Source of the DNA: Desulfurivibrio sp044068515
GTDB taxonomy: Bacteria; Desulfobacterota; Desulfobulbia; Desulfobulbales; Desulfurivibrionaceae
Direction of reading: 5' to 3'
Assembly (NCBI RefSeq): GCF_044068515.1
Contig: NZ_JBIPKI010000017.1
Location: 1 to 40,996 of the forward strand
DNA: 40,996 nt
Position 1 is the stretch's first letter; the number at the start of each line of letters is the position of its first letter. Below the pieces are notes generated by a model. It worked only from the letters and a program-made list of their open reading frames with translations. It ran no database searches and was not told the DNA's origin. The position numbers and the translations under genes were made by a program. Shown here piece by piece: positions 1 to 6,429 of the stretch.

Positions 1-189
1 CTAATTCAGCCGCCCGTTTTTCTTTCTCTTCATTTTGAAAAGCAAGTTCTTTGTTGGCAATGGCTAATTCAGCCGCCCGTTTTTCTTTCTCGTTGTTTTG
101 AAAGGCAAGTTCTTTGTTGGCAATAGCTAATTCGGCCGCCCGTTTTTTTTTCTCTTCATTTTGATTGTGTAAGTCACTAGGATGCTTTG
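1..189 (-). repeat. 63-bp coding tandem repeat, about three copies
   Basis: The block beginning ctaattcagccgcccgtttt recurs at about 1, 64 and 127 with few changes. The period is 63 bp, exactly 21 codons, so copy-number change keeps the reading frame. The most start-proximal copy is the most diverged. The array may continue beyond the left edge. Confidence 0.9.
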
Positions 190-193
190 GCAT
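1..193 (-). CDS. N-terminus of a coiled-coil repeat protein (partial, runs off left edge)
   Basis: The ATG (193-191) follows a strong ribosome site, GAGGAGG, about 8 bases upstream, and the frame is open to the window edge. After a short lead (MPKHPSDLHNQNEEKKKRAAEL) the protein consists of a 21-residue unit, roughly ELAIANKELAFQNxEKEKRAA, repeated at least twice. This highly charged heptad-like stretch is a predicted coiled coil. Similar repeats are common at the N-terminus of PAS/histidine-kinase or GGDEF signalling proteins, but the catalytic part would lie outside the window, so the function is unknown. The gene starts just past a broken transposase, so its promoter region may derive from the insertion sequence. 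Confidence 0.75.
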   Translation of the reverse strand, partial: MPKHPSDLHNQNEEKKKRAAELAIANKELAFQNNEKEKRAAELAIANKELAFQNEEKEKRAAEL

Positions 194-238
194 AGTGGCG
201 TCTCCTCCTCTCATTTCCACATATCCACCACATTGGCT

Positions 239-428
239 TCATACATAAGTCAGTCCCATCTCTTTGCAAACCAGCAGCACATCTCGGAGCAGGTGGACGA
301 TCTCCCGGTCCAACAACGAAACAAAGACGGCGATGGTGGTGAAATAAGGTGCCGGACAGGATTTGGCGGGAGAAGTGGATGGGGACCAGCTTGGCTTGGG
401 CGTAAGAGTAAGGTTTGGAGCGGGGCAT
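239..428 (-). pseudogene. Remnant of an insertion-sequence transposase (IS1182-like N-terminus)
   Basis: From the ATG at 428 the frame gives MPRSKPYSYAQAKLVPIHFS followed by RQILSGT, the recognisable N-terminus of a transposase family often annotated IS1182/ISNCY. Near position 340 the homology jumps to another frame: PYFTTIAVFVSLLDREIVH, then LLRDVLLVCKEMGL, ending at a TGA at 241-239. In intact relatives these two blocks are separated by roughly 60-70 residues and followed by several hundred more. The gene has therefore lost an internal segment, shifted frame and lost its catalytic C-terminus. It cannot encode a working enzyme. Family assignment is from memory of the N-terminal motif; the broken state is visible directly. 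Confidence 0.7.
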
Positions 429-430
429 GA

Positions 431-480
431 GCAATATCCTTGTCCTGTGGTTAACCGGTCTACACCGGGTGGGATATTGC
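431..480. repeat. Inverted repeat next to the transposase remnant
   Basis: GCAATATCC at 431-439 is mirrored by GGATATTGC at 472-480, with a smaller ACCGGT/ACCGG pairing inside. It lies just upstream of the transposase start and may be part of the old element's end or its promoter region. From 481 to 695 I see AT-rich then GC-rich non-coding sequence with no gene. Confidence 0.5.
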
Positions 481-695
481 GGTCATTATATCGCCTTTTA
501 TATATAGAAATACAGTCAATACGCCAATGAGTTAAGTTTTTCTACAGGTACAACGCAGTGGTTCAGGTGCCGGCTGGCACGCGCATATGGTCTGGCGTCA
601 CCAGCAACCACTTGTTAGACGGCAGCTCCCTCTTCGGGAGACAGACGAAAATTCCCGGTAATCGTCATCGAGCAGGTGGGTTCCAGGTCCAAGCG

Positions 696-1649
696 CTACT
701 CAGCAAGCGGTTTAGTCGTAAGAGGCTTGTATTGAGCGCTCGAGTATACGCTTAGCGCGGTAACTGTGACCAAAATCAGTCCCATCCCGAAAATCTGCAA
801 TAAAGCCAGGCTTTCATTTAAAACCACTACGCCGAATAGCGATGCGGTGACCGGCTCGACCATTGCCACAATTGACGCTACAGCCGGCGCGGTATGCTTC
901 AGGCCGACGATATAGAAAATGAACGACAAGCCGGCGCCAACCACCCCCAACGCCACGAACAGTGGCCAACTCGGCGTTTTCAGCACTGCCACGGTCTGAT
1001 CGGGATCGCCCAGCCAGAAGAGTAAGGCGGTGAGTACCGCGAACGCTATCACGAGAATCGCCTGCGGGCTGCCGTGCGGCGCCGCATACTTGAAACCGAA
1101 GATGAATACCGCATAGGACAGGCCGGAAAGCAGCCCGGCACCGGCGGCGATAGGCGTGACGTCACCCGCTCCAATCTCGTAAATACCGGTAAGCAGCACG
1201 ACGCCAAGCAGTACCATGGCGATCGCGGCCCACTTGAACAGGGTGGGTCTTTCGAGCTTGAGCGTGAAGGACACGAGATAGACGAAGACCGGGGCGCAGT
1301 ACATCAGGGTCACTGCAACCGCGACACTGCCCTCGGCGATGCTTACGAAATAAAATGCGAAGTTGCCGGCGACGCCCACACCGGCGATCGCCGACCAGAA
1401 CCATAAGCGGCGACTTGCCAAACCGCTGCCGCGCGGGCGCAACGCCAGCCAGCCGAGAACGAAAAAAAACCCGATCGCGCCCCGGTAGAACGACACCACC
1501 ACCGGATCCCAGCCCTGAGCCGTGAGAATGCCGCCGATCCCGCCTGATAGCCCCCAGCACAGGGCCGCAAGCACCACGAACGTCGTACTCAGACTCACCA
1601 TTTTGTCTGATGAAATTAACCCCATCGGGGCAGGCGAGTCCCGTACCAT
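696..1649 (-). CDS. EamA/DMT-superfamily membrane permease
   Basis: A 317-residue integral membrane protein with about ten hydrophobic segments arranged as two EamA halves (about residues 20-150 and 165-305). Typical blocks are ALCWGLSGGIGGI near the N-terminus and VASIVAMVEPVTASLFGVVVL near the C-terminus. Members of this superfamily export or import small metabolites such as amino acids or nucleotides across the inner membrane; the substrate cannot be read from sequence. Two starts are possible: 1649 has an AGAGGA ribosome site 7 bases upstream, whereas 1601 (MVSLSTTF) gives a more usual N-terminus but has no clear ribosome site. The gene stands alone on its strand and looks intact. Confidence 0.85.
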   Translation of the reverse strand: MVRDSPAPMGLISSDKMVSLSTTFVVLAALCWGLSGGIGGILTAQGWDPVVVSFYRGAIGFFFVLGWLALRPRGSGLASRRLWFWSAIAGVGVAGNFAFYFVSIAEGSVAVAVTLMYCAPVFVYLVSFTLKLERPTLFKWAAIAMVLLGVVLLTGIYEIGAGDVTPIAAGAGLLSGLSYAVFIFGFKYAAPHGSPQAILVIAFAVLTALLFWLGDPDQTVAVLKTPSWPLFVALGVVGAGLSFIFYIVGLKHTAPAVASIVAMVEPVTASLFGVVVLNESLALLQIFGMGLILVTVTALSVYSSAQYKPLTTKPLAE

Positions 1650-1915
1650 TCCGCAAATCCTCTACCATTGGTTCCAAGTGAGTTCGGAACCGCAGACCTT
1701 TCCGGCAGGCAACATTTTTTGAGTTGCCTACGCAATAGGTCAACGATGCATATGCTGCTTAACGCTCGGAATCTGTTGCCCAAAAAGCCGCGAATGATCT
1801 TCCGGCTTCCACAAAATTGCGCCGGCATTTTTGTTTCAGCCTGAATTCTGACAACCTAGCAAAAACCCATCAAACGCGTTGGCAGGTAATGCAAAAACAA
1901 TCGGTTACAGAGTGT
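1650..1915. other. Intergenic sequence without a recognised gene
   Basis: About 270 bases between the permease start and the repeat element next to abiEii. It must hold the permease promoter (minus strand), but I cannot point to convincing -35/-10 boxes. No RNA gene is seen. Confidence 0.5.
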
Positions 1916-1952
1916 GCCCAGTCGTCGTCGCGGCTTTTTGCGACGTCGACAA
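1916..1952. repeat. 37-nt hairpin element, copy 1
   Basis: The core cgtcgcggctttttgcgacg forms a 6-bp stem (CGTCGC/GCGACG) and is followed by tcgacaa. A second copy lies at 6030-6066 with about 33 of 37 matching positions. Both copies sit within 10 bases downstream of a minus-strand stop codon, here that of abiEii. Confidence 0.75.
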
Positions 1953-1960
1953 TTCTGCGG

Positions 1961-2893
1961 TTATGTGAGTTTGTCTTTTCTCTTTGAAACCATATTCCTG
2001 CCTTGGGGCAAGGTTTCCAGCAGGGTGCGCGCCTGTCGGCATTCGTCGGCGATGGTGTCGAGCAGATAGGGCCAGAAATCTTCCCGGGCCACGGTCTGTT
2101 CGACAGTGGCGGCCGCCAGGAAGCGGGTCATTTCGTGGATAAAGTCCCGGCGGGGTTCGGGGCCGCCGGCCAACAGTTTTTGCCGCCGCTCCAGATATTT
2201 AAGAAAATCTTCCGGGGCCAGCCGGCGGTCGGCGATCTTGCGGGAGAGCAGGACGGCGGACAAGTTGATATTGTGGCGCTTGAGCCACCCAATATCCCAC
2301 AGGTCGCGGTTCTTGACCCGGTTGGGACGCAGGGCCAGGGCAAGCAGCTTGTCTGCCAGAATTTCCTCGCGGCTCTCGGCCTGGAGAATCAGGCCGGAGG
2401 TGCCCATTTCCACGCCGTAATGGTTGCGCAGCATCAGCGGCCGGCGGTCATGACTCGGCACCGCGCAGATATCGATATTGATCCGCTGGGCCGGCATGGT
2501 GCGGCGGGTCGGGCGGGTGATGATGCGGATCTTCCAGGTATCGGTATTGCCCGTCTCGCGCACCGGCTCCATTACCTCTACCTCAAGACCATACTTGGCG
2601 CGCAGGCCGGTTTCCAGGGCCGCTTTCAGGCCGGCCATGCTCTCCCGGCGGAAGTCGCGGCCGCCGCTGAAGTCGAGATCTTCGCTGAGACGTTCGGCGC
2701 CGTAGCAGGCGCGCAGGCAGGTGCCGCCGATAAAGGTCAGGCCGGCGAGCAGACCGGCGTCGTTAAGCAAGCGCAGGATATCGTGGTGCAGCAGCTCCTT
2801 TTCCACTGCCGGCCGCAGCAAAGATAGTTCCGGACGGTTGCGGAGGGCTTCGGCCGCCAGTTGCTCAAGCAGATTCACGGGCAAGTTCCTCAT
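1961..2893 (-). CDS. abiEii: AbiEii-type nucleotidyltransferase toxin
   Basis: A 310-residue protein with the AbiEii/AbiGii nucleotidyltransferase signature near the N-terminus: FIGGTCLRACYG at about 54-65 and SEDLDFSGG at about 70-78, supplying the GG...S/DxD metal and nucleotide-binding residues. In characterised type IV systems the toxin modifies cellular RNA using a nucleotide triphosphate and arrests growth, aborting phage infection. The gene starts inside the 3' end of the preceding antitoxin gene (29-base overlap), so translation is probably coupled. Length and motif order are normal, with no sign of damage. The 37-nt hairpin element follows the stop codon within 10 bases. Confidence 0.9.
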   Translation of the reverse strand: MRNLPVNLLEQLAAEALRNRPELSLLRPAVEKELLHHDILRLLNDAGLLAGLTFIGGTCLRACYGAERLSEDLDFSGGRDFRRESMAGLKAALETGLRAKYGLEVEVMEPVRETGNTDTWKIRIITRPTRRTMPAQRINIDICAVPSHDRRPLMLRNHYGVEMGTSGLILQAESREEILADKLLALALRPNRVKNRDLWDIGWLKRHNINLSAVLLSRKIADRRLAPEDFLKYLERRQKLLAGGPEPRRDFIHEMTRFLAAATVEQTVAREDFWPYLLDTIADECRQARTLLETLPQGRNMVSKRKDKLT

Positions 2894-3431
2894 CGATCAG
2901 GTCGAGATTGCGCCGGGTGGCCCGCATGTCCCGCAGGGCCAGGGACACCGAGGCCCGCCAGAGCCGGCAGCGGGGGTCGTAGGTCAGTTCATCTGCCAAG
3001 GCAGCCGGCTGCTGGCGGGTATGGACGAACTCGATGGTGCCGAAATGGCCGCAGCGCACGATGTTGCGACGGCCGGAACTCATCAGGGTGATCCAGTTGA
3101 GCGGAACCTGTGAGATCACCCCGGCATCGCTAAGGGCGGTCTCCAGGCTGATATAGTTGAAGGCATCGGCCCGCAGCCGGGCGGCGGCGTGGAACAGCAG
3201 CAGATCGCGAGGGTAATCAACCCGGGGGTAAAGATAGAGGCCTCGACAGATCCGCCGCAGCAGACCGCGCTTTTCGGCCCGGCTCAGCAGGGTTTTGAAG
3301 GCCCCGGCACTGATTTCCGGCAGGGCTCCGCGCAGATCGGCCAAGGTAAAGAGATAGTGCTCGGGACTGGCCAGTTCCTCGAGCACAGCGGCCAGACGAC
3401 GACCGGGTTGGCGGTGGGCTGTCGGTGTCAT
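2865..3431 (-). CDS. abiEi: AbiEi-type antitoxin and transcriptional repressor
   Basis: A 188-residue protein in the normal AbiEi position, directly upstream of and overlapping the toxin gene. The N-terminal part (about 8-70) has a winged-helix look: FTLADLRGALPEISAGAFKT, then LLSRAEKRGLLRRICRGLYL. The rest matches the AbiEi C-terminal domain, including YISLETALSDAGVISQVPLN. Known AbiEi proteins neutralise the toxin without forming a stable complex (type IV) and repress their own operon by binding inverted repeats. Fitting operator palindromes lie immediately upstream of the ATG. The pair looks intact and functional. Confidence 0.88.
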   Translation of the reverse strand: MTPTAHRQPGRRLAAVLEELASPEHYLFTLADLRGALPEISAGAFKTLLSRAEKRGLLRRICRGLYLYPRVDYPRDLLLFHAAARLRADAFNYISLETALSDAGVISQVPLNWITLMSSGRRNIVRCGHFGTIEFVHTRQQPAALADELTYDPRCRLWRASVSLALRDMRATRRNLDLIDEELARESA

Positions 3432-3438
3432 GGTACAA

Positions 3439-3472
3439 CAGGTTACATTTTGTGTAACTTATTGTCAACCTG
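3439..3472 (-). promoter_or_regulatory. abiE promoter with overlapping operator palindromes; leaderless start
   Basis: On the minus strand TTGACA (3468-3463) is followed after 17 bases by TAACCT (3445-3440). GTTACA/TGTAAC (3442-3447 and 3453-3458) and CAGGTT/AACCTG (3439-3444 and 3467-3472) are perfect inverted repeats across the promoter, as expected for AbiEi autoregulation. The ATG begins only 8 bases after the -10 box, so the transcript would have almost no leader. Confidence 0.65.
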
Positions 3473-3637
3473 CTGCCTGCTCATTGTCTCCATTTCACCT
3501 AGAGGTAAGTAATTTTTTGCCTTTTTCGTTTTTCAGGTCGCTCAACATTTGCAAAATGGGCTACCTCCCTCAACAAGCCGATCATATTCCGCCAGCGGCA
3601 GGAGAGATCGCTGCGTCTTTACCACCTTTTTCCGTTC

Positions 3638-4666
3638 CTACATCAGCCAGCGTTTTTTGAGCAACCGGCTGGAAAACAGCAGACAGAGGGTGCCGATCAA
3701 GACCAGGGAAAGCACTTCCAGGGGATAACTGGCTATTTTCCCGCCTTCCAGCAGAATTGCCCGTGTCGGCTCGTAAAACTGGTACGACGGCAACAGGGGG
3801 GCCAAAGTGCTGAGTTGCCGAGAAAAGTCGGCGAGGGCGGGCGGCAGCAGCATTGGCAGATAAACCATCACCCCCAAGGTTCGGGCGCTGGCCTGGGAGC
3901 GGCAGATAAAACCCAGGAAAATCCCCAAAGCCGTGAAGCAGAAGCTGCCGAGGCCGATAAATGCCGCATAACTGAAAATATTGGTCACGGCAAATTGCCC
4001 CAGCAGATGCAGAAAGATTATCGCCAGCAGGATCAAGATCATCCCCAAGCCCAGCTTGGCCAGCAGCCATTCCGCTTCATGCACCGGGGTTTGCAGCATT
4101 CCGAGCAGCAGTTTTTTCTCCTTTTCCTCCGCGATCTGGGCAGGGATTATGATGCAGCCGACCAACAAGACCAACATCAGAATCCAGGTGGGCAGGGTCT
4201 GTTGTTGCACCCCGCTGTCATGCAGTGGCCGGATAGCGGTTAGCCACCGGAGGCGATCCCCCTCCACCGCTGCTTCCAACCCCGAAATTCTTTCGACCAG
4301 AGCCAGGGTGACTTGGGAACCCTTGCTCAGAACCAAGAGCTCAACCCCCCCGGAAGATTCAGCCGAACCCAGCAAGACCCCGTCAATCTTTTTTGCCATT
4401 AACTGGCGCCGGCCTTCCTCTGCGTCGGCAAGTCGGGTTATCGTAAAAAGTTGCTCGGCGGCTTGCATGCTTTCAACTATCCGGTCAGGATAAATTACCG
4501 TATTAATGATTCCGATATTCAGCGGTGTCTGCCCGTTCCCTTCTTCGTCGACTAACTGCAGCGTAACAAAAACAAAGAGAGGAATAAAAAAAATCAGGTA
4601 GATGGACCGGTTCTTAAAGGCAATAGCCAGATCGTTGCAGGTCAGGATGATGATATTGCGCATCAT
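3638..4666 (-). CDS. ABC-2 type exporter permease subunit
   Basis: A 342-residue membrane protein with the ABC-2/NatB plan: one N-terminal membrane segment (SIYLIFFIPLFVFVTLQ, about 22-38), a soluble extracytoplasmic region (about 40-165), then five or six membrane segments to the C-terminus. The coupling-helix motif EEKEKKLLLGMLQTPV (about 190-205) is typical of the family. It pairs with the ATPase gene just upstream; ATG and TGA overlap as ATGA (4666-4663), indicating translational coupling. Substrate is unknown; relatives export sodium, drugs or lipids. The region from 3473 to 3637, between this gene and abiE, has no gene. Confidence 0.85.
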   Translation of the reverse strand: MMRNIIILTCNDLAIAFKNRSIYLIFFIPLFVFVTLQLVDEEGNGQTPLNIGIINTVIYPDRIVESMQAAEQLFTITRLADAEEGRRQLMAKKIDGVLLGSAESSGGVELLVLSKGSQVTLALVERISGLEAAVEGDRLRWLTAIRPLHDSGVQQQTLPTWILMLVLLVGCIIIPAQIAEEKEKKLLLGMLQTPVHEAEWLLAKLGLGMILILLAIIFLHLLGQFAVTNIFSYAAFIGLGSFCFTALGIFLGFICRSQASARTLGVMVYLPMLLPPALADFSRQLSTLAPLLPSYQFYEPTRAILLEGGKIASYPLEVLSLVLIGTLCLLFSSRLLKKRWLM

Positions 4667-5346
4667 GTGTAGAGATTTTCGTGAATTTGGCTTTGGAAAT
4701 AATTATCCGGCGGGCCGTCAAAAATCAATTTGCCTTGGTGAAGCAGGAGAATACGGGTTGCCAGGCTCTTAATTTCTTCCGGCCGATGGGAGGTGAAAAG
4801 CAGAGTCTTGCCGGCGGCATGCTTTTTTTTCAACAAGCGATGGACCTCTTTGGTCATCTCGAAGTCCAGGCCCGAACTGGGCTCATCGAAAAGCAGTACC
4901 GGTGGGTCCGCCAACAATGAACGGCCGATACTAACTCTCTGCTTCAAGCCCTTGGACAGATCGCGTACCTTGCTGCGGCGATGGGGGAGCAGGTCAAACT
5001 CAACCAGGATATCCCCAACTCGGGTGGCAGGCAGGCTAAAGAGCCGGGCAAAGAGTTTGAGATTGTATTCTACCGAAAAAAAATCAAAGAGGTTGGGCAC
5101 TTCCGCAACGAAACCAAGCTTTCTGACCAGCTCTGTCCGGTTATGCAGATCAAGGCCGGCAACCGAGACCTGGCCGCCATCGGCCACCAGCCAGTTGGCC
5201 AGTATTTTCAACAGGGTTGACTTACCGGCCCCATTATGGCCAACGATGGCTACGGACTCGCCCTCCGCGACCGAGAAGCTGGTGGGCTGCAACCCCCTGG
5301 CCCCCGGGTAGATTTTCCGCAGGTTATTGACTTGCAGCAACATCAC
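4663..5346 (-). CDS. ABC transporter ATP-binding subunit
   Basis: A 227-residue ATPase with all core motifs: Walker A GHNGAGKST (about 36-44), signature LSKGLKQR (about 134-141), Walker B VLLFDEPSSGLD (about 155-166) and the switch histidine in FTSHRPEE. It energises the ABC-2 permease encoded immediately downstream with a 4-base overlap. The signature reads SKGLKQR rather than LSGGQ, which is common in ABC-2 and gliding-type transporters. No solute-binding protein is present, which fits an exporter. It could be co-transcribed with the coiled-coil gene 34 bases upstream. Confidence 0.92.
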   Translation of the reverse strand: MMLLQVNNLRKIYPGARGLQPTSFSVAEGESVAIVGHNGAGKSTLLKILANWLVADGGQVSVAGLDLHNRTELVRKLGFVAEVPNLFDFFSVEYNLKLFARLFSLPATRVGDILVEFDLLPHRRSKVRDLSKGLKQRVSIGRSLLADPPVLLFDEPSSGLDFEMTKEVHRLLKKKHAAGKTLLFTSHRPEEIKSLATRILLLHQGKLIFDGPPDNYFQSQIHENLYT

Positions 5347-5380
5347 CGGCCCCGCTTTTTTTTTGACCCCTGCGATTTAT

Positions 5381-5671
5381 CTATCGTTTGAGCTTGGCGC
5401 TGATATCCCGCAGGCCGATCCTCAGCGTATCCCAGACGCCCTCGATTTCACCCTTAAGGTGCTCCCAGGCATCGTCGTGGGCCTCCTCCAGTTTTTGCAG
5501 TTTGGCCCGCATAAGCTCAACGTTTTCCTCGAGCTCAGCGACCTGTTTGGTGTATTTAATGCTGGCATCGGCGGCGTAGCCCTTGGTTTTGGCTTTAATC
5601 TCGGCCAGTTTGGCTTGGGCCAGCTCCACCTCAGCCTCCACCTTCTGTTGGTAGGCATCCTTAGCGCTCAT
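5381..5671 (-). CDS. Small coiled-coil protein
   Basis: A 96-residue, highly charged, almost entirely helical protein (KVEAEVELAQAKLAEIKAKT and VAELEENVELMRAKLQKLEE) with no signal peptide or membrane segment. The start at 5671 is chosen because GGGAGAG lies about 6 bases upstream; an upstream ATG at 5722 has no ribosome site. Similar small coiled-coil proteins are often annotated as stress-response proteins in bacteria, but their biochemical role is unknown. It is the last gene of the minus-strand run that begins at the sigma-54 promoter near 6250, so it may be part of that stress operon. Confidence 0.75.
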   Translation of the reverse strand: MSAKDAYQQKVEAEVELAQAKLAEIKAKTKGYAADASIKYTKQVAELEENVELMRAKLQKLEEAHDDAWEHLKGEIEGVWDTLRIGLRDISAKLKR

Positions 5672-5737
5672 CCGATCTCTCCCGTTTATTTCCGATTTCC
5701 CGTCCCTATCGCCATAAACCATGGCGTGAGCGGCAAT

Positions 5738-5884
5738 CTACAATCGGCGCCCTTGAATTAACCGAACCAATATCACAATCACCGCGACAACCAGAAGGAG
5801 ATGAATGAACCCGCCCATGGTGTTGGAAGTAATAAAGCCCAGAAGCCAAAGAACAATCAGAACGACGGCAATGATTTCAAGCAT
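5738..5884 (-). CDS. lmo0937-like small membrane protein (48 residues)
   Basis: The ATG at 5884 is preceded by GGGAGGA about 7 bases upstream. The product has two short hydrophobic segments (IIAVVLIVLWLLGFI and GGFIHLLLVVAVIVILV) joined by TSNTM and ends in a basic tail RLIQGRRL. It is clearly homologous to the 49-residue protein at 19313-19462, with the shared pattern LIVLW.LG...(N/Y)TMG.FIH.LLV.AVIV.L..LIQGR. This lmo0937-like family is widespread, short and of unknown function, often stress induced. It is probably expressed from the sigma-54 promoter at 6254-6238 together with the two peptides upstream. Confidence 0.85.
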   Translation of the reverse strand: MLEIIAVVLIVLWLLGFITSNTMGGFIHLLLVVAVIVILVRLIQGRRL

Positions 5885-5924
5885 TACCGCATCCTCCCAT
5901 CGTTTTGCCGACAGCCACCGGTTG

Positions 5925-5990
5925 TCAGATTAATCTAGTGAGCACAATCACCAGAATAACCACAACCAATACCGTAATTAATAATCCCAT
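5925..5990 (-). CDS. Very small membrane peptide (21 residues)
   Basis: A 22-codon frame begins MGLLITVLVVVILVIV and ends with LTRLI. An AAGGAG ribosome site stands 8 bases before the ATG in a short gap where little else could be encoded. Apart from Met, Gly, Thr and one Arg, the peptide is Val, Leu and Ile, one complete membrane span. It matches the peptide at 6068-6133 in length, opening (MG, then hydrophobic) and ribosome-site quality, so the two are likely related. No known family is recognised. Its place in a sigma-54 controlled run with an lmo0937-like gene suggests a role in membrane stress, by inference. Confidence 0.6.
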   Translation of the reverse strand: MGLLITVLVVVILVIVLTRLI

Positions 5991-6029
5991 TTTGTTTCTC
6001 CTTTTTTGTCAAGTTAAGTTGCGCAGCTT

Positions 6030-6066
6030 GCCCGGTCTTCGTCGCGGCTATTGGCGACGTCGACAA
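6030..6066. repeat. 37-nt hairpin element, copy 2
   Basis: Second copy of the element at 1916-1952, with core cgtcgcggctattggcgacg. It begins one base past the stop codon of the peptide gene at 6068-6133 and lies between the two 21-residue peptide genes, so it would be part of their shared transcript. Confidence 0.75.
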
Positions 6067-6067
6067 A

Positions 6068-6133
6068 TCACATAACAGCCAAGAGTAAATAGACCAAGGC
6101 CACCACGACCACAACACCGATAATGAACCCCAT
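6068..6133 (-). CDS. Very small membrane peptide (21 residues)
   Basis: A 22-codon frame beginning MGFIIGVVVVVALVYLLL and ending AVM. The ribosome site AAGGAGG, about 7 bases before the ATG (6133-6131), is near perfect, which argues for real translation. The product is one uncharged membrane span. It is the first gene after the sigma-54 promoter at 6254-6238 (leader about 100 bases). It resembles the 21-residue peptide at 5925-5990. Function is unknown; a membrane-stress or membrane-complex regulatory peptide is a guess from context. Confidence 0.6.
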   Translation of the reverse strand: MGFIIGVVVVVALVYLLLAVM

Positions 6134-6237
6134 CACGAGCCTCCTTTTGGTTGTTTGCCGCTCTGTCCATCCCACAGCCAAGGAGCTGCCGGCACGATAA
6201 ATCGCCCCATTTGGCGGCTGATCTACCTTTCACATAA

Positions 6238-6254
6238 AGCAGAATATGTGCCAA
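6238..6254 (-). promoter_or_regulatory. Sigma-54 (-24/-12) promoter for the small-peptide operon
   Basis: On the minus strand the sequence is TTGGCACATATTCTGCT. GG and GC are separated by exactly ten bases, as sigma-54 requires, and TGGCAC is perfect; the -12 box reads CTGC instead of TTGC. It faces the 21-residue peptide genes. A palindrome at 6356-6385 lies about 118 bp upstream, where an activator would bind. Confidence 0.75.
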
Positions 6255-6355
6255 CGGCTGGCAGACCGGGGAGCAAGGATGTATAACTTGAAAAAACAAT
6301 GTGTTAGTCGATCAAGTCGGGTTGCGGGGAAGGCTTGGCAAGGGCGGGATTTGCC

Positions 6356-6385
6356 GAAATATCAGGATCGGCCTGAGATATCAGG
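6356..6385. promoter_or_regulatory. Predicted upstream activator site, type 1, copy A
   Basis: The left half GAAATATCAGGA (6356-6367) is mirrored on the other strand by GATATCTCAGGC (6382-6371), 9 of 12 positions. It shares 22 of 30 positions with the site at 11795-11824. Both lie 117-122 bp upstream of a sigma-54 promoter. It is 26 bases beyond 6430, the end of the activator gene that probably encodes its binding protein. The remaining sequence between 6134 and 6429 shows no other gene. Confidence 0.65.
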
Positions 6386-6429
6386 TAACCGGCCGTAACT
6401 GATCACAAGGTTTGCTATGAAGTAAGCGT

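Noticed and set aside
1..189. Repeats as CRISPR
   Set aside because: 63-bp units without spacers, coding in phase.
551..690. Possible tRNA or integron attC remnant (gtgccggctggcac, cttgttagacggc)
   Set aside because: No cloverleaf or complete attC pairing could be built.
2003..2827. A 274-codon plus-strand frame
   Set aside because: Antisense to abiEii, with no ribosome site or domain.
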